Source of the DNA: Maribacter sp.
GTDB lineage: Bacteria; Bacteroidota; Bacteroidia; Flavobacteriales; Flavobacteriaceae
Length of the DNA: 53,960 nucleotides
NCBI GenBank assembly: GCA_024228355.1
Contig: JAAETN010000144.1
Span: 1-53,960 of the forward strand
Direction of reading: 5' to 3'
Shown here: in pieces, positions 17,996 through 33,228 of the stretch
How positions within the stretch are numbered: position 1 is the stretch's first letter
How the letters are laid out: each line of letters opens with the position of its first letter
Translations under genes and position numbers: made by a program
The notes under the pieces: model-generated
The model's database searches: none
What the model was told of the DNA's origin: nothing
The model's input: only the letters and a program-made list of their open reading frames with translations

Positions 17996-18880
17996 ATGAT
18001 GGAGGTAAAAAAATCAATTACAGGTATAAGTTCAAGACTTTTATTGTCGAGTGTGCTTTTAGTGTGCATGTTTGTTGGAAGTGCACAAGAGAAATTTGGT
18101 GGTTTGGCCCTCTATACTGTTAGGGATGCCATGGGTGAAAATGCTAAAACAACGCTTAAAGCAGTTGCAGAAGCTGGCTATAACAATATTGAGGCTGCTG
18201 GTTATGACAATGGCAAATTCTATGATATGTCTCCGACAGATTTTAAGGCTTATCTTAACAAATTGAATTTGAACCCAATTAGTACCCATCAAGGCAGCGT
18301 GACCCTTGAAAATGCAGATGCCATGATGGCCGATGTCAAGGCTGCAGGTTTTCAATATTTCGTTGTACCGGTACCACCTATGGGACTTTTCAAGTACGAT
18401 GCCGTAAAAAAAGCCATGGGTATGACCGGTGGTGCAAAGAACTTGGCGGAAATATTGGACACCCTTGGTGAAAAAGCAAACGCGGCCGGGCTTAAATTAC
18501 TTTACCACAATCATGATTTTGAATTTTTAAAGGATGCTGATGGCGTTGTGACCATTGACTATTTGTTGGAAAATTGCAATCCTGAATTTGTCAATTTTCA
18601 AATGGATCTGTTTTGGGTAACCAAAGCCGGTGCCGACCCACTGGCTTATTTTGAAAAATATCCAGGACGTTTTAAAATTTGGCATGTAAAGGATATGGAT
18701 CAAGAGGGCAAGTTTGCCCCAGTCGGAAGAGGTACAATCGATTTTGCCAGAATCTTGGCCCAAAAAGAAAAGTCGGGGATGCTCTATTATATGGTCGAAC
18801 AGGACCGTACCTTTACCATGGAGCCCCTTGAAGCCATCAAAGTGAGCCATGAGGGATTAAAGAAATTCGGATTTGAATAA
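17996..18880 (+). CDS. Secreted sugar phosphate isomerase/epimerase-like TIM-barrel protein
   Basis: The 294-residue protein has a signal peptide (cleavage after VGSAQ near residue 31) followed by the xylose-isomerase-like TIM barrel: LALYTVRDAM, GYNNIEAAG, LLYHNHDFEF near 164-173 (metal-binding His), QMDLFWV near 202, and a final Glu in MVEQDRT. Periplasmic members in Bacteroidota act on sugars or 3-keto-sugars, but the substrate here is not readable. It lies convergent with the dienelactone hydrolase. Confidence 0.85.
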   Translation: MMEVKKSITGISSRLLLSSVLLVCMFVGSAQEKFGGLALYTVRDAMGENAKTTLKAVAEAGYNNIEAAGYDNGKFYDMSPTDFKAYLNKLNLNPISTHQGSVTLENADAMMADVKAAGFQYFVVPVPPMGLFKYDAVKKAMGMTGGAKNLAEILDTLGEKANAAGLKLLYHNHDFEFLKDADGVVTIDYLLENCNPEFVNFQMDLFWVTKAGADPLAYFEKYPGRFKIWHVKDMDQEGKFAPVGRGTIDFARILAQKEKSGMLYYMVEQDRTFTMEPLEAIKVSHEGLKKFGFE

Positions 18881-18915
18881 TTTAGCACAAAATAATTAGA
18901 GCTAATCAAGAATTC

Positions 18916-19803
18916 CTAAGCATTGAGTTTTTCATTGAAAAACTCAATGGTCCTTTTCCAAGCTAGTTCTGCTGCTTCCCGGTCATACCTGGGTGTCGTG
19001 TCGTTGTGAAAACCATGGTTGGCATTCTCATAAATATAGGCCTTGTATTCTTTTCCATATTCCTTCAAAGCTGCTTCATAAGATGGCCAGCCTTCATTAA
19101 CACGTTTATCCAATTCCCCAAAATGCAGTAACAAGGGAGCATTTATTTTATCGATATCCCCTTTTGGTTGCCCACCATAAAATGGAACGGCCGCCCCCAA
19201 ATCAGGTACCTTAACCGCCATCATATTGGAAATCCAACCCCCAAAACAAAAGCCGACAACTCCCACCTTTCCGGAGCATTCAGGGTGTGTTTTCAGATGT
19301 TCAAAGGCAGCGATAAAATCTTGCAACATTTCGTTGCGATCTCTCTTTCGCTGCAATTCGCGACCATCATCGTCATTGCCGGGATAACCGCCCAATGGGG
19401 TCAGTGCATCAGGGGCCAAGGAGATAAAACCTGCAAGTCCGGCACGTCGCCCTACATCTTCAATATGCGGATTCAACCCGCGATTTTCATGAACCACTAC
19501 AATGCCCGGAAGTTTACCTATGACATCGGCAGGTCTTGAGAGCAATCCTTTTATCACACCTCCACCTTTCGATGAATCATAGGTAATGAATTCAGATTTT
19601 AATCTTGGATCATCCTGCTGTATTTGAATTTTCTTTATATAATCAGGTGAAATAAAACTTAGTAAGGAGGATACTGTGAGTCCACCTATAGCATAGGTAG
19701 ATAGTTTGTCCAGAAATAACCTTCTACTAACTCTATTGTGCGCATAGTCATCATAGAGGTCGAATACCTCTTGTTTAATGTCTTCTTTTTTAATTGTATT
19801 CAT
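18916..19803 (-). CDS. Dienelactone hydrolase-family protein with Tat-type leader
   Basis: The 295-residue protein is an alpha/beta hydrolase. The nucleophile is Cys in [10 protein letters not shown], an Asp candidate is in GELDKRVNE and the His is in NHGFHND, the Cys-Asp-His triad of dienelactone hydrolases. Residues 26-33 (SRRLFLDK) match the twin-arginine motif and are followed by a hydrophobic stretch, so export in folded form is likely. The 25-residue segment before the motif is longer than usual. The physiological ester or lactone is unknown. Confidence 0.87.
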   Translation of the reverse strand: MNTIKKEDIKQEVFDLYDDYAHNRVSRRLFLDKLSTYAIGGLTVSSLLSFISPDYIKKIQIQQDDPRLKSEFITYDSSKGGGVIKGLLSRPADVIGKLPGIVVVHENRGLNPHIEDVGRRAGLAGFISLAPDALTPLGGYPGNDDDGRELQRKRDRNEMLQDFIAAFEHLKTHPECSGKVGVVGFCFGGWISNMMAVKVPDLGAAVPFYGGQPKGDIDKINAPLLLHFGELDKRVNEGWPSYEAALKEYGKEYKAYIYENANHGFHNDTTPRYDREAAELAWKRTIEFFNEKLNA

Positions 19804-20135
19804 AATGAATAATACTGGTTAATCAAATCATACGAATAGTTGGTCTTAGCTTAAAGAACCTTTTTTCTAATTAATAAAGCATATCAAATAGGTTCCTATT
19901 ATACTAAGAATCTACCTAAAGATATGAAACCTTATTTATAGTTATAATTATGCAAATATGCTTGTACCTATAGATTTAAACCCAAAAATCATAAAAGTGA
20001 TTTTTACTCTAGGATCAGGTTCCTTTCATATGTAGTTGAGCCTAAATATTTTAAAACCTATGAAAAATTACTAGTTGGTTGTTGAAAATGTTTTTTGATC
20101 TTTGGTCGAAGTAAGAACCCCAAAATCTTAACAAT
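19804..20135. other. Divergent intergenic region, nothing recognised
   Basis: The 332 AT-rich nt between the divergent hydrolase and PD40 genes should hold both promoters. I saw no strong TAnnTTTG box, hairpin or small frame. Confidence 0.4.
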
Positions 20136-21404
20136 ATGAGAAATCATTTTACCTACAACGTAGCTATGGTGTGTATTATTACATTTTGTTATAATTCATT
20201 GATAGCCCAGACGACAAAAACTTTTGAAAGTACAGATTCAGAAGTTCAAGTAACCCAGAAAAGAGTAGAGAGTTATATGAAACTCAAAAAATTGGGTTAT
20301 GAAGAAATGGAGATTTTCGAAGATTTAGGTAATGCCAACTTTCTATCTGAAAATTATGAATCTGCACTATTCTGGTATGACAAACTCAAAGAACAAAGCC
20401 CCAATGGTGTTTTGAGTCGAAACTATCAGAAGAGGTATCGCTATGCATTAAGAAAATCTATGGGCATAGAGGTTTCATCCTTGCCGGAACATCAGGATTG
20501 GTTAACAATGATCAAATCTGATTATGAAATGGAAAGGAATTACCTAAACCGTAATCGAACAGATTACGTATCATATAATCCAAATGCTAAAGGAGAATCC
20601 CAAAAAACTGAGTATTTTTCAAACAGGCGCTCAAGTGGTAAGAAAAAGAACTATCCTGTGCGTGTTGATAAGCTAAATCCAGAATATGTATACGATTCAC
20701 CTATCGCGCTAACAGCTGATGGAAATACGGCCTATTTCAGTAAGGCCATTTATCAGAAACCATTACATGGAATTTTCTCAAAAAAGGAAATGATTCATAA
20801 AATTTACCAGGCGAGAAAAGTGAATGGTGAATGGAAGAGTATAAGGGAAGTTGCCGTTTGTCCAAAATATTTTTCGGCACTTCATCCAACTGTTTCACAA
20901 GATGGTAAGCGCTTGTTTTTTGCATCGAATATGCCAGGAAGCTTAGGCGACTATGATATTTATGTATCAAGAGTGAATAGTGATGGCCATTTAGGAATCG
21001 CTAAAAACCTTGGCAACAAGGTAAATACCAAGCAGAATGATCTCTATCCGAATTTGGTGGACAACAATACTCTGGTTTTTGCCTCTGAGGGGCGAGAGGG
21101 CCAAGGCGGACTTGATGTTTTTATGGTGCAGGTAAATAAGAATAATGTTGGTTTGGCGGTAAATTTAGGTAGTCATATCAACAGTGATAAAGATGATTTC
21201 TCTGTAGGCTTTAAAAGCAATGATGGTATGGGCTATGTCATTTCCAATCGAGGAAAAAGTAAAGAATCCCTTCATCAAGTCGCTTTCTCATTTGGCGATA
21301 ATGAGAAGAGTGAATATGTAAATAGGAAGGATTTTAGCTTATCTAAAATAATAAACAACGAGTTAAATGTTGGTTATACTTCTTCTACTTATGAAGATGA
21401 TTAG
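20136..21404 (+). CDS. PD40-repeat periplasmic protein, T9SS/OmpA-associated type
   Basis: The 422-residue protein has a signal peptide (ending LIAQ near residue 25), a TPR-like helical segment (40-110, FLSENYESALFWYDKLKEQ) and a WD40-like PD40 beta-propeller (about 190-390; ALTADGNTAYFS, HPTVSQDGKRLFFAS and DLYPNLVDNNTLVFAS). This is the N-terminal part of the large OmpA-PD40 proteins that accompany PorP/SprF in Bacteroidota, but the OmpA peptidoglycan-binding domain is absent. The next gene is a PorP/SprF protein 238 nt downstream, which supports a shared envelope role. Confidence 0.8.
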   Translation: MRNHFTYNVAMVCIITFCYNSLIAQTTKTFESTDSEVQVTQKRVESYMKLKKLGYEEMEIFEDLGNANFLSENYESALFWYDKLKEQSPNGVLSRNYQKRYRYALRKSMGIEVSSLPEHQDWLTMIKSDYEMERNYLNRNRTDYVSYNPNAKGESQKTEYFSNRRSSGKKKNYPVRVDKLNPEYVYDSPIALTADGNTAYFSKAIYQKPLHGIFSKKEMIHKIYQARKVNGEWKSIREVAVCPKYFSALHPTVSQDGKRLFFASNMPGSLGDYDIYVSRVNSDGHLGIAKNLGNKVNTKQNDLYPNLVDNNTLVFASEGREGQGGLDVFMVQVNKNNVGLAVNLGSHINSDKDDFSVGFKSNDGMGYVISNRGKSKESLHQVAFSFGDNEKSEYVNRKDFSLSKIINNELNVGYTSSTYEDD

Positions 21405-21642
21405 TTAATTATTTGGAACCTAACAAAGACATAACTAGTTGTGCTGATGTTTCGTCTTGTACGATTTTCAGAATCAACAATACTATATGTCTTTTACATT
21501 AGGATAAATCAGAATTACGGCAACAATCTCAGAACTTAAATCAACTAAGCTAAAAAAGTTTATTGAAGCGATGAGCAACTGTCCAATTTAAAAGGACCTT
21601 TATCCAAGTTTACTTATACCTTAACCCTTATAATCTTATAAC

Positions 21643-23313
21643 ATGACCAGTAATAGCAAAATAATGAAGAAGATAGGTTTGCTAATGGTTTTATCCATGG
21701 TATTAAGCATACCTACTATATTTGGCCAAGAAGCAAGTCCGAATTTAAGTTCAAAAAGTACCTACCACAATCAATTGTTTTTCAATAGATTCTTGATTAA
21801 CCCGACATTTTCATTGGTGCGTGAAAATAAATCCTATTTAAATATTTTACATAGAAATCAATATGCCACTTTTGACGATAATAATCAGAACTATTTTCTA
21901 GGATTTAGTAATAGATTAAGTGAGAATACAGCTGTGGGGATCGGAGTCTATAGTCAATGGGCAGGTGTGATACAGGAGTTTGGGTTTAATGCGAATTATG
22001 CCACTGCAGTGCAATTGGGAGATAAAAGTAAACTTACTTTTGGAACCAACGTCACTTATTTTAATGAAGGTCTTGATAAAAACCGTGTTGTTGTTACCGA
22101 GAACGACCCGGAAATAAGCGATGCCAATAAAGAAAGTAAGATTGCCATTCAGCCCGGAATTACACTTTCCGTAGGTAAGTTTGATTTTGGTCTGTATGCC
22201 GAAGATTTGATTAAATTCAATCAAACCACGAATGAGTTTTTAACCCAATTGAATGATAAAAGCATCAAGGCATCCTTACAATATACCCATACTTTTGGCA
22301 ACTCTAGAGGTTTGTTTGAAAATGCAAGATTCATGCCTTTGGTTCAAATGGGTAAAAATACAGATGGTTCATTGGCCTATTTGGGATCAGTTCTTTTGGA
22401 TTTACCGAATTACGGATGGTTACAGTCAACTTTGGACGATAAATATGGACTGTCGATGGGACTGGGATTCAATCTTAGCAAAAAAATGTCATTAGGTTAT
22501 TTAATGGAGAAGGATTTCAAGCAAAAAGAAGCGGATTTAGGATGGAACCATGAATTATCCCTTGCTTATACCTTTAAAAATGATGATGTGGATAATAGTT
22601 ATGCCGATAATTCTGAAGATGCTAAAATTGATCGTATTGTAAGGAATTATGAAGAGCAGATATTAAGATTGACTGCCGAAAATAGTAAAAAGAAGAATAA
22701 GGATAAAAAGAATATAACTACTTCGGAAAATGAAGATGAGTCAAATGCACTCGCTTTTGAAAACCGTCTGATTTTAGATGAAATGATCTTGAGACAGGAT
22801 TCTGTTGAGAGGGCAAGATCTAAGGAATTTGAAAAAAGGTTTGAAACCATTGTCAGGATTTTGCGACATGATCTAAAACAGAGTATCAAACCTGAACCTA
22901 AATTGTTCAATAATCCAAAAAGTGCAATTCAAGTTGCAAGTATTAAAGAACATAAGGTCTCTAAGAAAACGGGTCCGACTGCACCCGACAAATATGAAAA
23001 GCTTCCGATTAAAATCCTGGACCAGTCAGAGTTCATCGGCGTAAAATCAGGCTATTATGTAATAGCGAATGTTTATAAAAACAAAAGGTACTTGAATGCT
23101 TTTATGACTTCACTAAAGGAGCAAGGTTTAGAACCTAAAAAGTTTTATAACAAACATAATGGTCTTTACTATGTTTATTTGGCCGATTTTAATTACAAGA
23201 AAGACGCGCAAACGGCATTCGTTTCAAATTTAAATGGAAAATACCGTGATGAAAAATGGATTATGCAAGTAAATGCGAACAACGCAACTGCAGCAAACAT
23301 CTATGCTGATTAA
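21643..23313 (+). CDS. PorP/SprF-family outer-membrane protein with C-terminal SPOR-like domain
   Basis: The 556-residue protein has a signal peptide (ending IFGQ; the start could also be the ATG at 21664) and the PorP/SprF barrel (about 40-312; YHNQLFFNRFLINP, ending HELSLAYTF). A charged Lys/Asn/Glu-rich spacer (315-450) follows, then a segment at 467-543 resembling SPOR domains (SGYYVIANVYKN and GLYYVYLADF). PorP/SprF proteins assist type IX secretion or surface attachment of specific cargo. Standard members stop near 310 residues, so this one carries an extra possible peptidoglycan-binding tail that may replace the OmpA domain missing from the upstream PD40 protein. Confidence 0.85.
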   Translation: MTSNSKIMKKIGLLMVLSMVLSIPTIFGQEASPNLSSKSTYHNQLFFNRFLINPTFSLVRENKSYLNILHRNQYATFDDNNQNYFLGFSNRLSENTAVGIGVYSQWAGVIQEFGFNANYATAVQLGDKSKLTFGTNVTYFNEGLDKNRVVVTENDPEISDANKESKIAIQPGITLSVGKFDFGLYAEDLIKFNQTTNEFLTQLNDKSIKASLQYTHTFGNSRGLFENARFMPLVQMGKNTDGSLAYLGSVLLDLPNYGWLQSTLDDKYGLSMGLGFNLSKKMSLGYLMEKDFKQKEADLGWNHELSLAYTFKNDDVDNSYADNSEDAKIDRIVRNYEEQILRLTAENSKKKNKDKKNITTSENEDESNALAFENRLILDEMILRQDSVERARSKEFEKRFETIVRILRHDLKQSIKPEPKLFNNPKSAIQVASIKEHKVSKKTGPTAPDKYEKLPIKILDQSEFIGVKSGYYVIANVYKNKRYLNAFMTSLKEQGLEPKKFYNKHNGLYYVYLADFNYKKDAQTAFVSNLNGKYRDEKWIMQVNANNATAANIYAD

Positions 23314-23463
23314 TTATAAGAAATAACTATGACGATTTAGAAATATGCTTGTAATATGATAAATTGAATAGTATACCTATAAGGGACGAATCTTTAATAG
23401 AAATTCTACGTCCCTATGAAGAAATTGGGAAAGGTTTCCAATGAGTTGTTTGATTACTGGGTT

Positions 23464-23506
23464 AAAAGGAGGGGCTATCTTAACAGATACTAAATCCCTC
23501 CTTTTT
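23464..23506 (+). terminator. Hairpin terminator after the PorP/SprF gene
   Basis: The outer stem AAAAGGAGGG/CCCTCCTTTT (23464-23473 and 23496-23505) encloses an inner stem TATCT/AGATA, and a T run follows. It lies about 150 nt after the PorP/SprF stop. A weaker pair AGGGACG/CGTCCCT (23382-23415) precedes it. Confidence 0.7.
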
Positions 23507-23674
23507 GTTTATGACAATTTACTGCCTTTATTTGACCAAATCTTTTGTTTCCCTGTATTTTACTGATGCATTTGAACGAAAAAATGTAGGAAATATGTAA
23601 GTGCTTGTAATATTTTTCTATATTTATTTCATAATAAAACCTAAATCAAATAATTCAAACCTCTAAATCCCCCA

Positions 23675-23851
23675 ATGAAGATGGAATCCAAACTTAACCT
23701 TAAGCGTACCAAAGAGCGTAAATTCAACATTGTTCACAAGTCCGATTACGATCCTCTATATTCTTTCAGATCGGACGATATAAGCAGCAATATCAAAATT
23801 CCAAAACGTTCCAGTTTTGACTTATTCTTAGAAGAGGCTTACAGACTCTAA
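23675..23851 (+). CDS. Small basic hypothetical protein (58 residues)
   Basis: An ATG at 23675 opens a 58-codon frame rich in Lys, Arg and Ser, ending LFLEEAYRL. A second ATG two codons later could also be used. It lies isolated within a 783-nt gap between the PorP/SprF terminator and the response regulator, and codon use resembles the neighbours. There is no signal peptide, membrane helix or recognised domain. It could be a genuine small protein or a chance frame. The remaining sequence of the gap (23852-24096) shows no gene. Confidence 0.45.
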   Translation: MKMESKLNLKRTKERKFNIVHKSDYDPLYSFRSDDISSNIKIPKRSSFDLFLEEAYRL

Positions 23852-24096
23852 TAATCGTTTTCAAAAGACGGAAGATTTTCAGTTGCTAATTGAGAATTAA
23901 GTGAGGTATGCCCTGTTTTGAAAGTCAATTTGTAGATCGGCGTACAATCCCTTATCCTTCATTCAAGTAACAGGCATAATAACCCCTCGTCTTTTGGTAA
24001 TGATAGGTCCTGTTTTACTAACAGTATATATTCCTAAATTTTACCAATTCCAATTCATACAAATATTTAACCCATGTAATTAAAATACTAAATGTT

Positions 24097-24720
24097 ATGA
24101 GATCAGATGTTATGAAGATTATTATCGTGGATAATGATGTATTACTGCATGAAGAATACGATTCTTACTTTGAAAATTTCAAGGATTTTTGTCTAGTGGG
24201 TATTTATCTTTCTATAGATAATGCCTTACTGGATTATGATGATGTTCAACCCGATATCATTTTATTGGAAGTACGTGATTCGGATATTGACGGTATTCGT
24301 GGAATTCGTCTTTTTCACAAAAAAGACAGACACATAAAAATTTTGATGATAAGCAATGATTCGGACTTTGATATCATTAAAAAGGCCTTTAGGAATGGCG
24401 CTAACGGTTATCTCACCAAACCATTAAATAAAAAGCGCCTCCAACGTGCACTGAACTCAATAAAATATGAAGGTGCAGCTATGAGCAGGGATATAGTGCA
24501 AAAGGTAATCTCGAATTTTCAGGTTAAATCGTATAATTTCTTTTCTGAAAGGGAAAATCAAATTATTGACTACCTATGTAAGGGAGCAACCTACAAGATT
24601 ATTGCAGATAAGCTTTTTGTTACGACAAGTACCATAAATTTTCATATTCAGAATATTTATTTAAAACTAAATGTGAATTCAAAATCTGAAGCATTGATGA
24701 AATTACAGGAAATGGAATGA
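24097..24720 (+). CDS. LuxR/NarL-type response regulator with Glu at the phosphoacceptor site
   Basis: The 207-residue protein has a receiver domain (about 7-125) and a LuxR-type helix-turn-helix (about 145-205; FSERENQIIDYLCKGATYK then TTSTINFHIQNIYLKLNV). The receiver keeps acidic residues D12 and D14, switch Ser86 and K108 (GYLTKPL), but at the phosphorylation site (IILLEV) Glu58 replaces Asp. That suggests a constitutively active or phosphorylation-independent regulator. No kinase gene is adjacent. The ATG at 24112 is an alternative start. Targets are not evident. Confidence 0.88.
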   Translation: MRSDVMKIIIVDNDVLLHEEYDSYFENFKDFCLVGIYLSIDNALLDYDDVQPDIILLEVRDSDIDGIRGIRLFHKKDRHIKILMISNDSDFDIIKKAFRNGANGYLTKPLNKKRLQRALNSIKYEGAAMSRDIVQKVISNFQVKSYNFFSERENQIIDYLCKGATYKIIADKLFVTTSTINFHIQNIYLKLNVNSKSEALMKLQEME

Positions 24721-24867
24721 TAACCATTGGAAAAGACGAGCATCAATTTATTTCTGACGATGTGGTTGTGCCCCACTAACTCTAGATTGATAATACTGTT
24801 AAGTATTGCAGCTAACTTTTCTGTACTTATGTTATGGGAATTGATTTTTATTTTTTGTGATTAATTG

Positions 24868-24897
24868 AAAAAACCTCTGTTTTAACAGAGGTTTTTT
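24868..24897. terminator. Strong bidirectional intrinsic terminator
   Basis: AAAAAACCTCTGTT and AACAGAGGTTTTTT form a perfect 14-bp inverted repeat with flanking A and T runs, so it works in both directions. It lies 148 nt after the response regulator and just beyond a degraded minus-strand coding remnant, so either could be its original gene. Confidence 0.85.
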
Positions 24898-24937
24898 ACT
24901 TGTTGAGAGTATGTATTATCTCTCATATTTCGGGGGA

Positions 24938-25059
24938 TTATTTTTCACCGGTTTCTTCAGGTAAATTTATTCCTTTGTTCACAAGATTCCATTTACAAAA
25001 GCAGCACCTAAAATTACAAATCCAACACCTGAAAATACGCGGCCAAACCTGACAGAACA
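24938..25059 (-). pseudogene. Possible decayed 3' end of a membrane protein gene
   Basis: On the minus strand two adjacent short frames look protein-like. The first reads RFGRVFSGVGFVILGAAFVN, a plausible membrane helix (to a stop at 24979), and in another frame KGINLPEETGEK ends at 24938. A single frameshift would join them, and the bidirectional terminator follows. I cannot name the family. The call rests on composition only. Confidence 0.22.
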
Positions 25060-25329
25060 TGTTATTCAATGATTGGTATAGCTTACCCCATCCAATGGCA
25101 TTAGTTTCAAAACCTCTTTCAAAGTTTATCTATTTGTTTGGTTTAATATTAAGTGAATTGTATTTCTTTTTTTGTAACATTTGTTACAAAACCTGAATTC
25201 AGGCTTTACATTTTCCACTTTTTATGGTCATTATTAGGGAGTGTCAATGAATAATTCATTCCTTGATTGAATGTTTTGATTAATTTAGAATAGCTTTGTA
25301 AATCATTTATTTTGATTTTTAGTACCATT

Positions 25330-25337
25330 TATTTTTG
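25330..25337 (+). promoter_or_regulatory. Probable -7 promoter box for the class V PLP enzyme
   Basis: TATTTTTG matches the Bacteroidota consensus TAnnTTTG exactly and lies 32 nt before the start codon. A TTTG at 25311-25314 is a possible but closely spaced upstream element. The stretch 25060-25329 shows no gene. Confidence 0.5.
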
Positions 25338-25369
25338 CAAAACCTAGTAGATTAAAAACAAATCGTAAT

Positions 25370-26872
25370 ATGGGCATTTCCTTATCGGCGAACAAAACCA
25401 CTTCCGTTAATCTGGAAACATATTTTCAACAGTTTAGAAATAACATTGTGGGAGTTGACCAAACTTTCAATTCTCCTTATGGGGTGCGAAGCATAATCTA
25501 CGCTGATTGGACTGCAAGTGGAAGACTATATGGACCCATTGAGGAAAAACTATTGCATGAGATTGGCCCAATGGTTGCCAATACACATACCGAGACATCC
25601 TTTACCGGATCGGTAATGACAATGGCTTATCATAAGGCACGTAAAAAAATAAAACAACATGTGAATGCCAATGAGGATGATGTGCTGATTACCGTAGGTA
25701 CTGGAATGACAGGTGCGGTCAATAAATTCCAGCGGATTTTAGGGCTTAAAGTGTCCGAAAACCTAAAAGAGCACACGAATATTCCAGATGCCCTAAGACC
25801 TATTGTTTTTGTATCTCATATGGAGCATCATTCCAATCAAACTTCTTGGTTAGAGACCATCGCAAAGGTTGAGGTTATTCCTTGCGATGAAGTTGGATTG
25901 ATATGTTTTAAGAGTTTTAAGAAATTATTAAAAAAGTATCGAAATAACCCGATTAAAATTGCGTCGATAACGGCATGTTCCAATGTGACGGGAATTAAAA
26001 CGGATTATCATAGAATCGCAAAAATGATTCATCAGAATAACGGACTTTGTTTCGTTGATTTTGCATGTTCTGCACCTTATGTGGATATTGATATGCATCC
26101 TGAAAGTAAGGAGGAATACCTAGATGCAATTTTCTTCTCTCCACATAAGTTTTTAGGGGGTCCTGGCACTTGTGGCGTATTGATATTCAATAAAAAATTA
26201 TACAAGAATCTGGTTCCCGATAATCCTGGTGGCGGTACGGTCACGTATACCAACCCATGGGGAGACCATGATTATATTGATGATATTGAAACACGCGAGG
26301 ATGGAGGTACCCCCGGGTTTTTACAGGCGATTCGGACGGCCTTTGCCATTCAACTGAAAGAAGAAATGGGGGTTAAGAATATTCATGATAGGGAGAATGA
26401 ACTAAACAAAAGGATATTCGAAAGCCTATCTAAGATTGAAAATTTGCATATTCTAGCTGGTGAGCATCTATATAGATTGGGAATTTTCTCTTTTTATATT
26501 GATGATGTGCATTATAATCTTATCGTAAAACTATTGAATGATCGATTTGGTATCCAAACGAGAGGAGGGTGCTCTTGTGCTGGCACTTACGGGCACTTTT
26601 TGCTTCATGTGAATGAGTTGAGTTCAAAGGCAATAGAACAGAAAATATTGGAAGGTTGCTTAATGGAAAGACCTGGATGGGTACGAATGTCAATTCACCC
26701 TACGATGACAAATACTGAGATTGAAACAATCTGTTATGCAATAGAACAAGTTGCTCTAAATCATAAAGAATGGGGTAAGGACTACACAAAAAACGTAGCC
26801 AAAAACGAATTTGAACATATTGATGGAAATTTATACGAACAGAAATTAGTTGAAGACTGGTTTAATGATTAA
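25370..26872 (+). CDS. Aminotransferase class V-fold PLP enzyme (cysteine desulfurase-like)
   Basis: The 500-residue protein shows the class V fold: YADWTASGRLYGPIE near 45-60, the SHMEHHSNQTSW segment near 148 with the ring-stacking His, the PLP Asp in FVDFACSAPYVD near 224, and the Schiff-base Lys in FFSPHKFLGGPG near 260. RGGCSCAGTYG near 402 holds cysteines where desulfurases carry their flexible catalytic loop. Similar proteins act as cysteine desulfurases, selenocysteine lyases or isopenicillin-N-epimerase-like enzymes. No Suf or Isc partners are adjacent, so the role is open. The gene is convergent with the beta-galactosidase, 11 nt apart. Confidence 0.85.
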   Translation: MGISLSANKTTSVNLETYFQQFRNNIVGVDQTFNSPYGVRSIIYADWTASGRLYGPIEEKLLHEIGPMVANTHTETSFTGSVMTMAYHKARKKIKQHVNANEDDVLITVGTGMTGAVNKFQRILGLKVSENLKEHTNIPDALRPIVFVSHMEHHSNQTSWLETIAKVEVIPCDEVGLICFKSFKKLLKKYRNNPIKIASITACSNVTGIKTDYHRIAKMIHQNNGLCFVDFACSAPYVDIDMHPESKEEYLDAIFFSPHKFLGGPGTCGVLIFNKKLYKNLVPDNPGGGTVTYTNPWGDHDYIDDIETREDGGTPGFLQAIRTAFAIQLKEEMGVKNIHDRENELNKRIFESLSKIENLHILAGEHLYRLGIFSFYIDDVHYNLIVKLLNDRFGIQTRGGCSCAGTYGHFLLHVNELSSKAIEQKILEGCLMERPGWVRMSIHPTMTNTEIETICYAIEQVALNHKEWGKDYTKNVAKNEFEHIDGNLYEQKLVEDWFND

Positions 26873-26883
26873 TACCAACCCCG

Positions 26884-33056
<6,173 letters not shown>

Positions 33057-33181
33057 TTTTTTGCATCTGTAATATCATCTTTACAAATCTAAATAAAGTT
33101 TGAAAAGAATAATTTAGATTTAAAAATAAGTGTATTTTAAAAGTAATCACAATAAACATTCTTAAATTGGATTTAGGGCGT

Positions 33182-33189
33182 TATTTTTG
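33182..33189 (+). promoter_or_regulatory. Probable -7 box of the Crp/Fnr regulator gene
   Basis: TATTTTTG matches TAnnTTTG exactly and lies 39 nt before the ATG at 33229. I found no palindrome at the class II position upstream of it, unlike at cstB. Confidence 0.45.
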
Positions 33190-33228
33190 AGATTTCCATT
33201 TGCTTTAATACATTGCTACAAGAAAATC

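Noticed and set aside
23382-23415. Inverted repeat AGGGACG/CGTCCCT as a terminator
   Set aside because: 20-nt loop and no T run; the hairpin at 23464-23506 is the better terminator.
33187-33228. TTG-started extension of the Crp/Fnr regulator
   Set aside because: The TTG overlaps the likely -7 box (33182-33189), so it would lie upstream of the transcription start.
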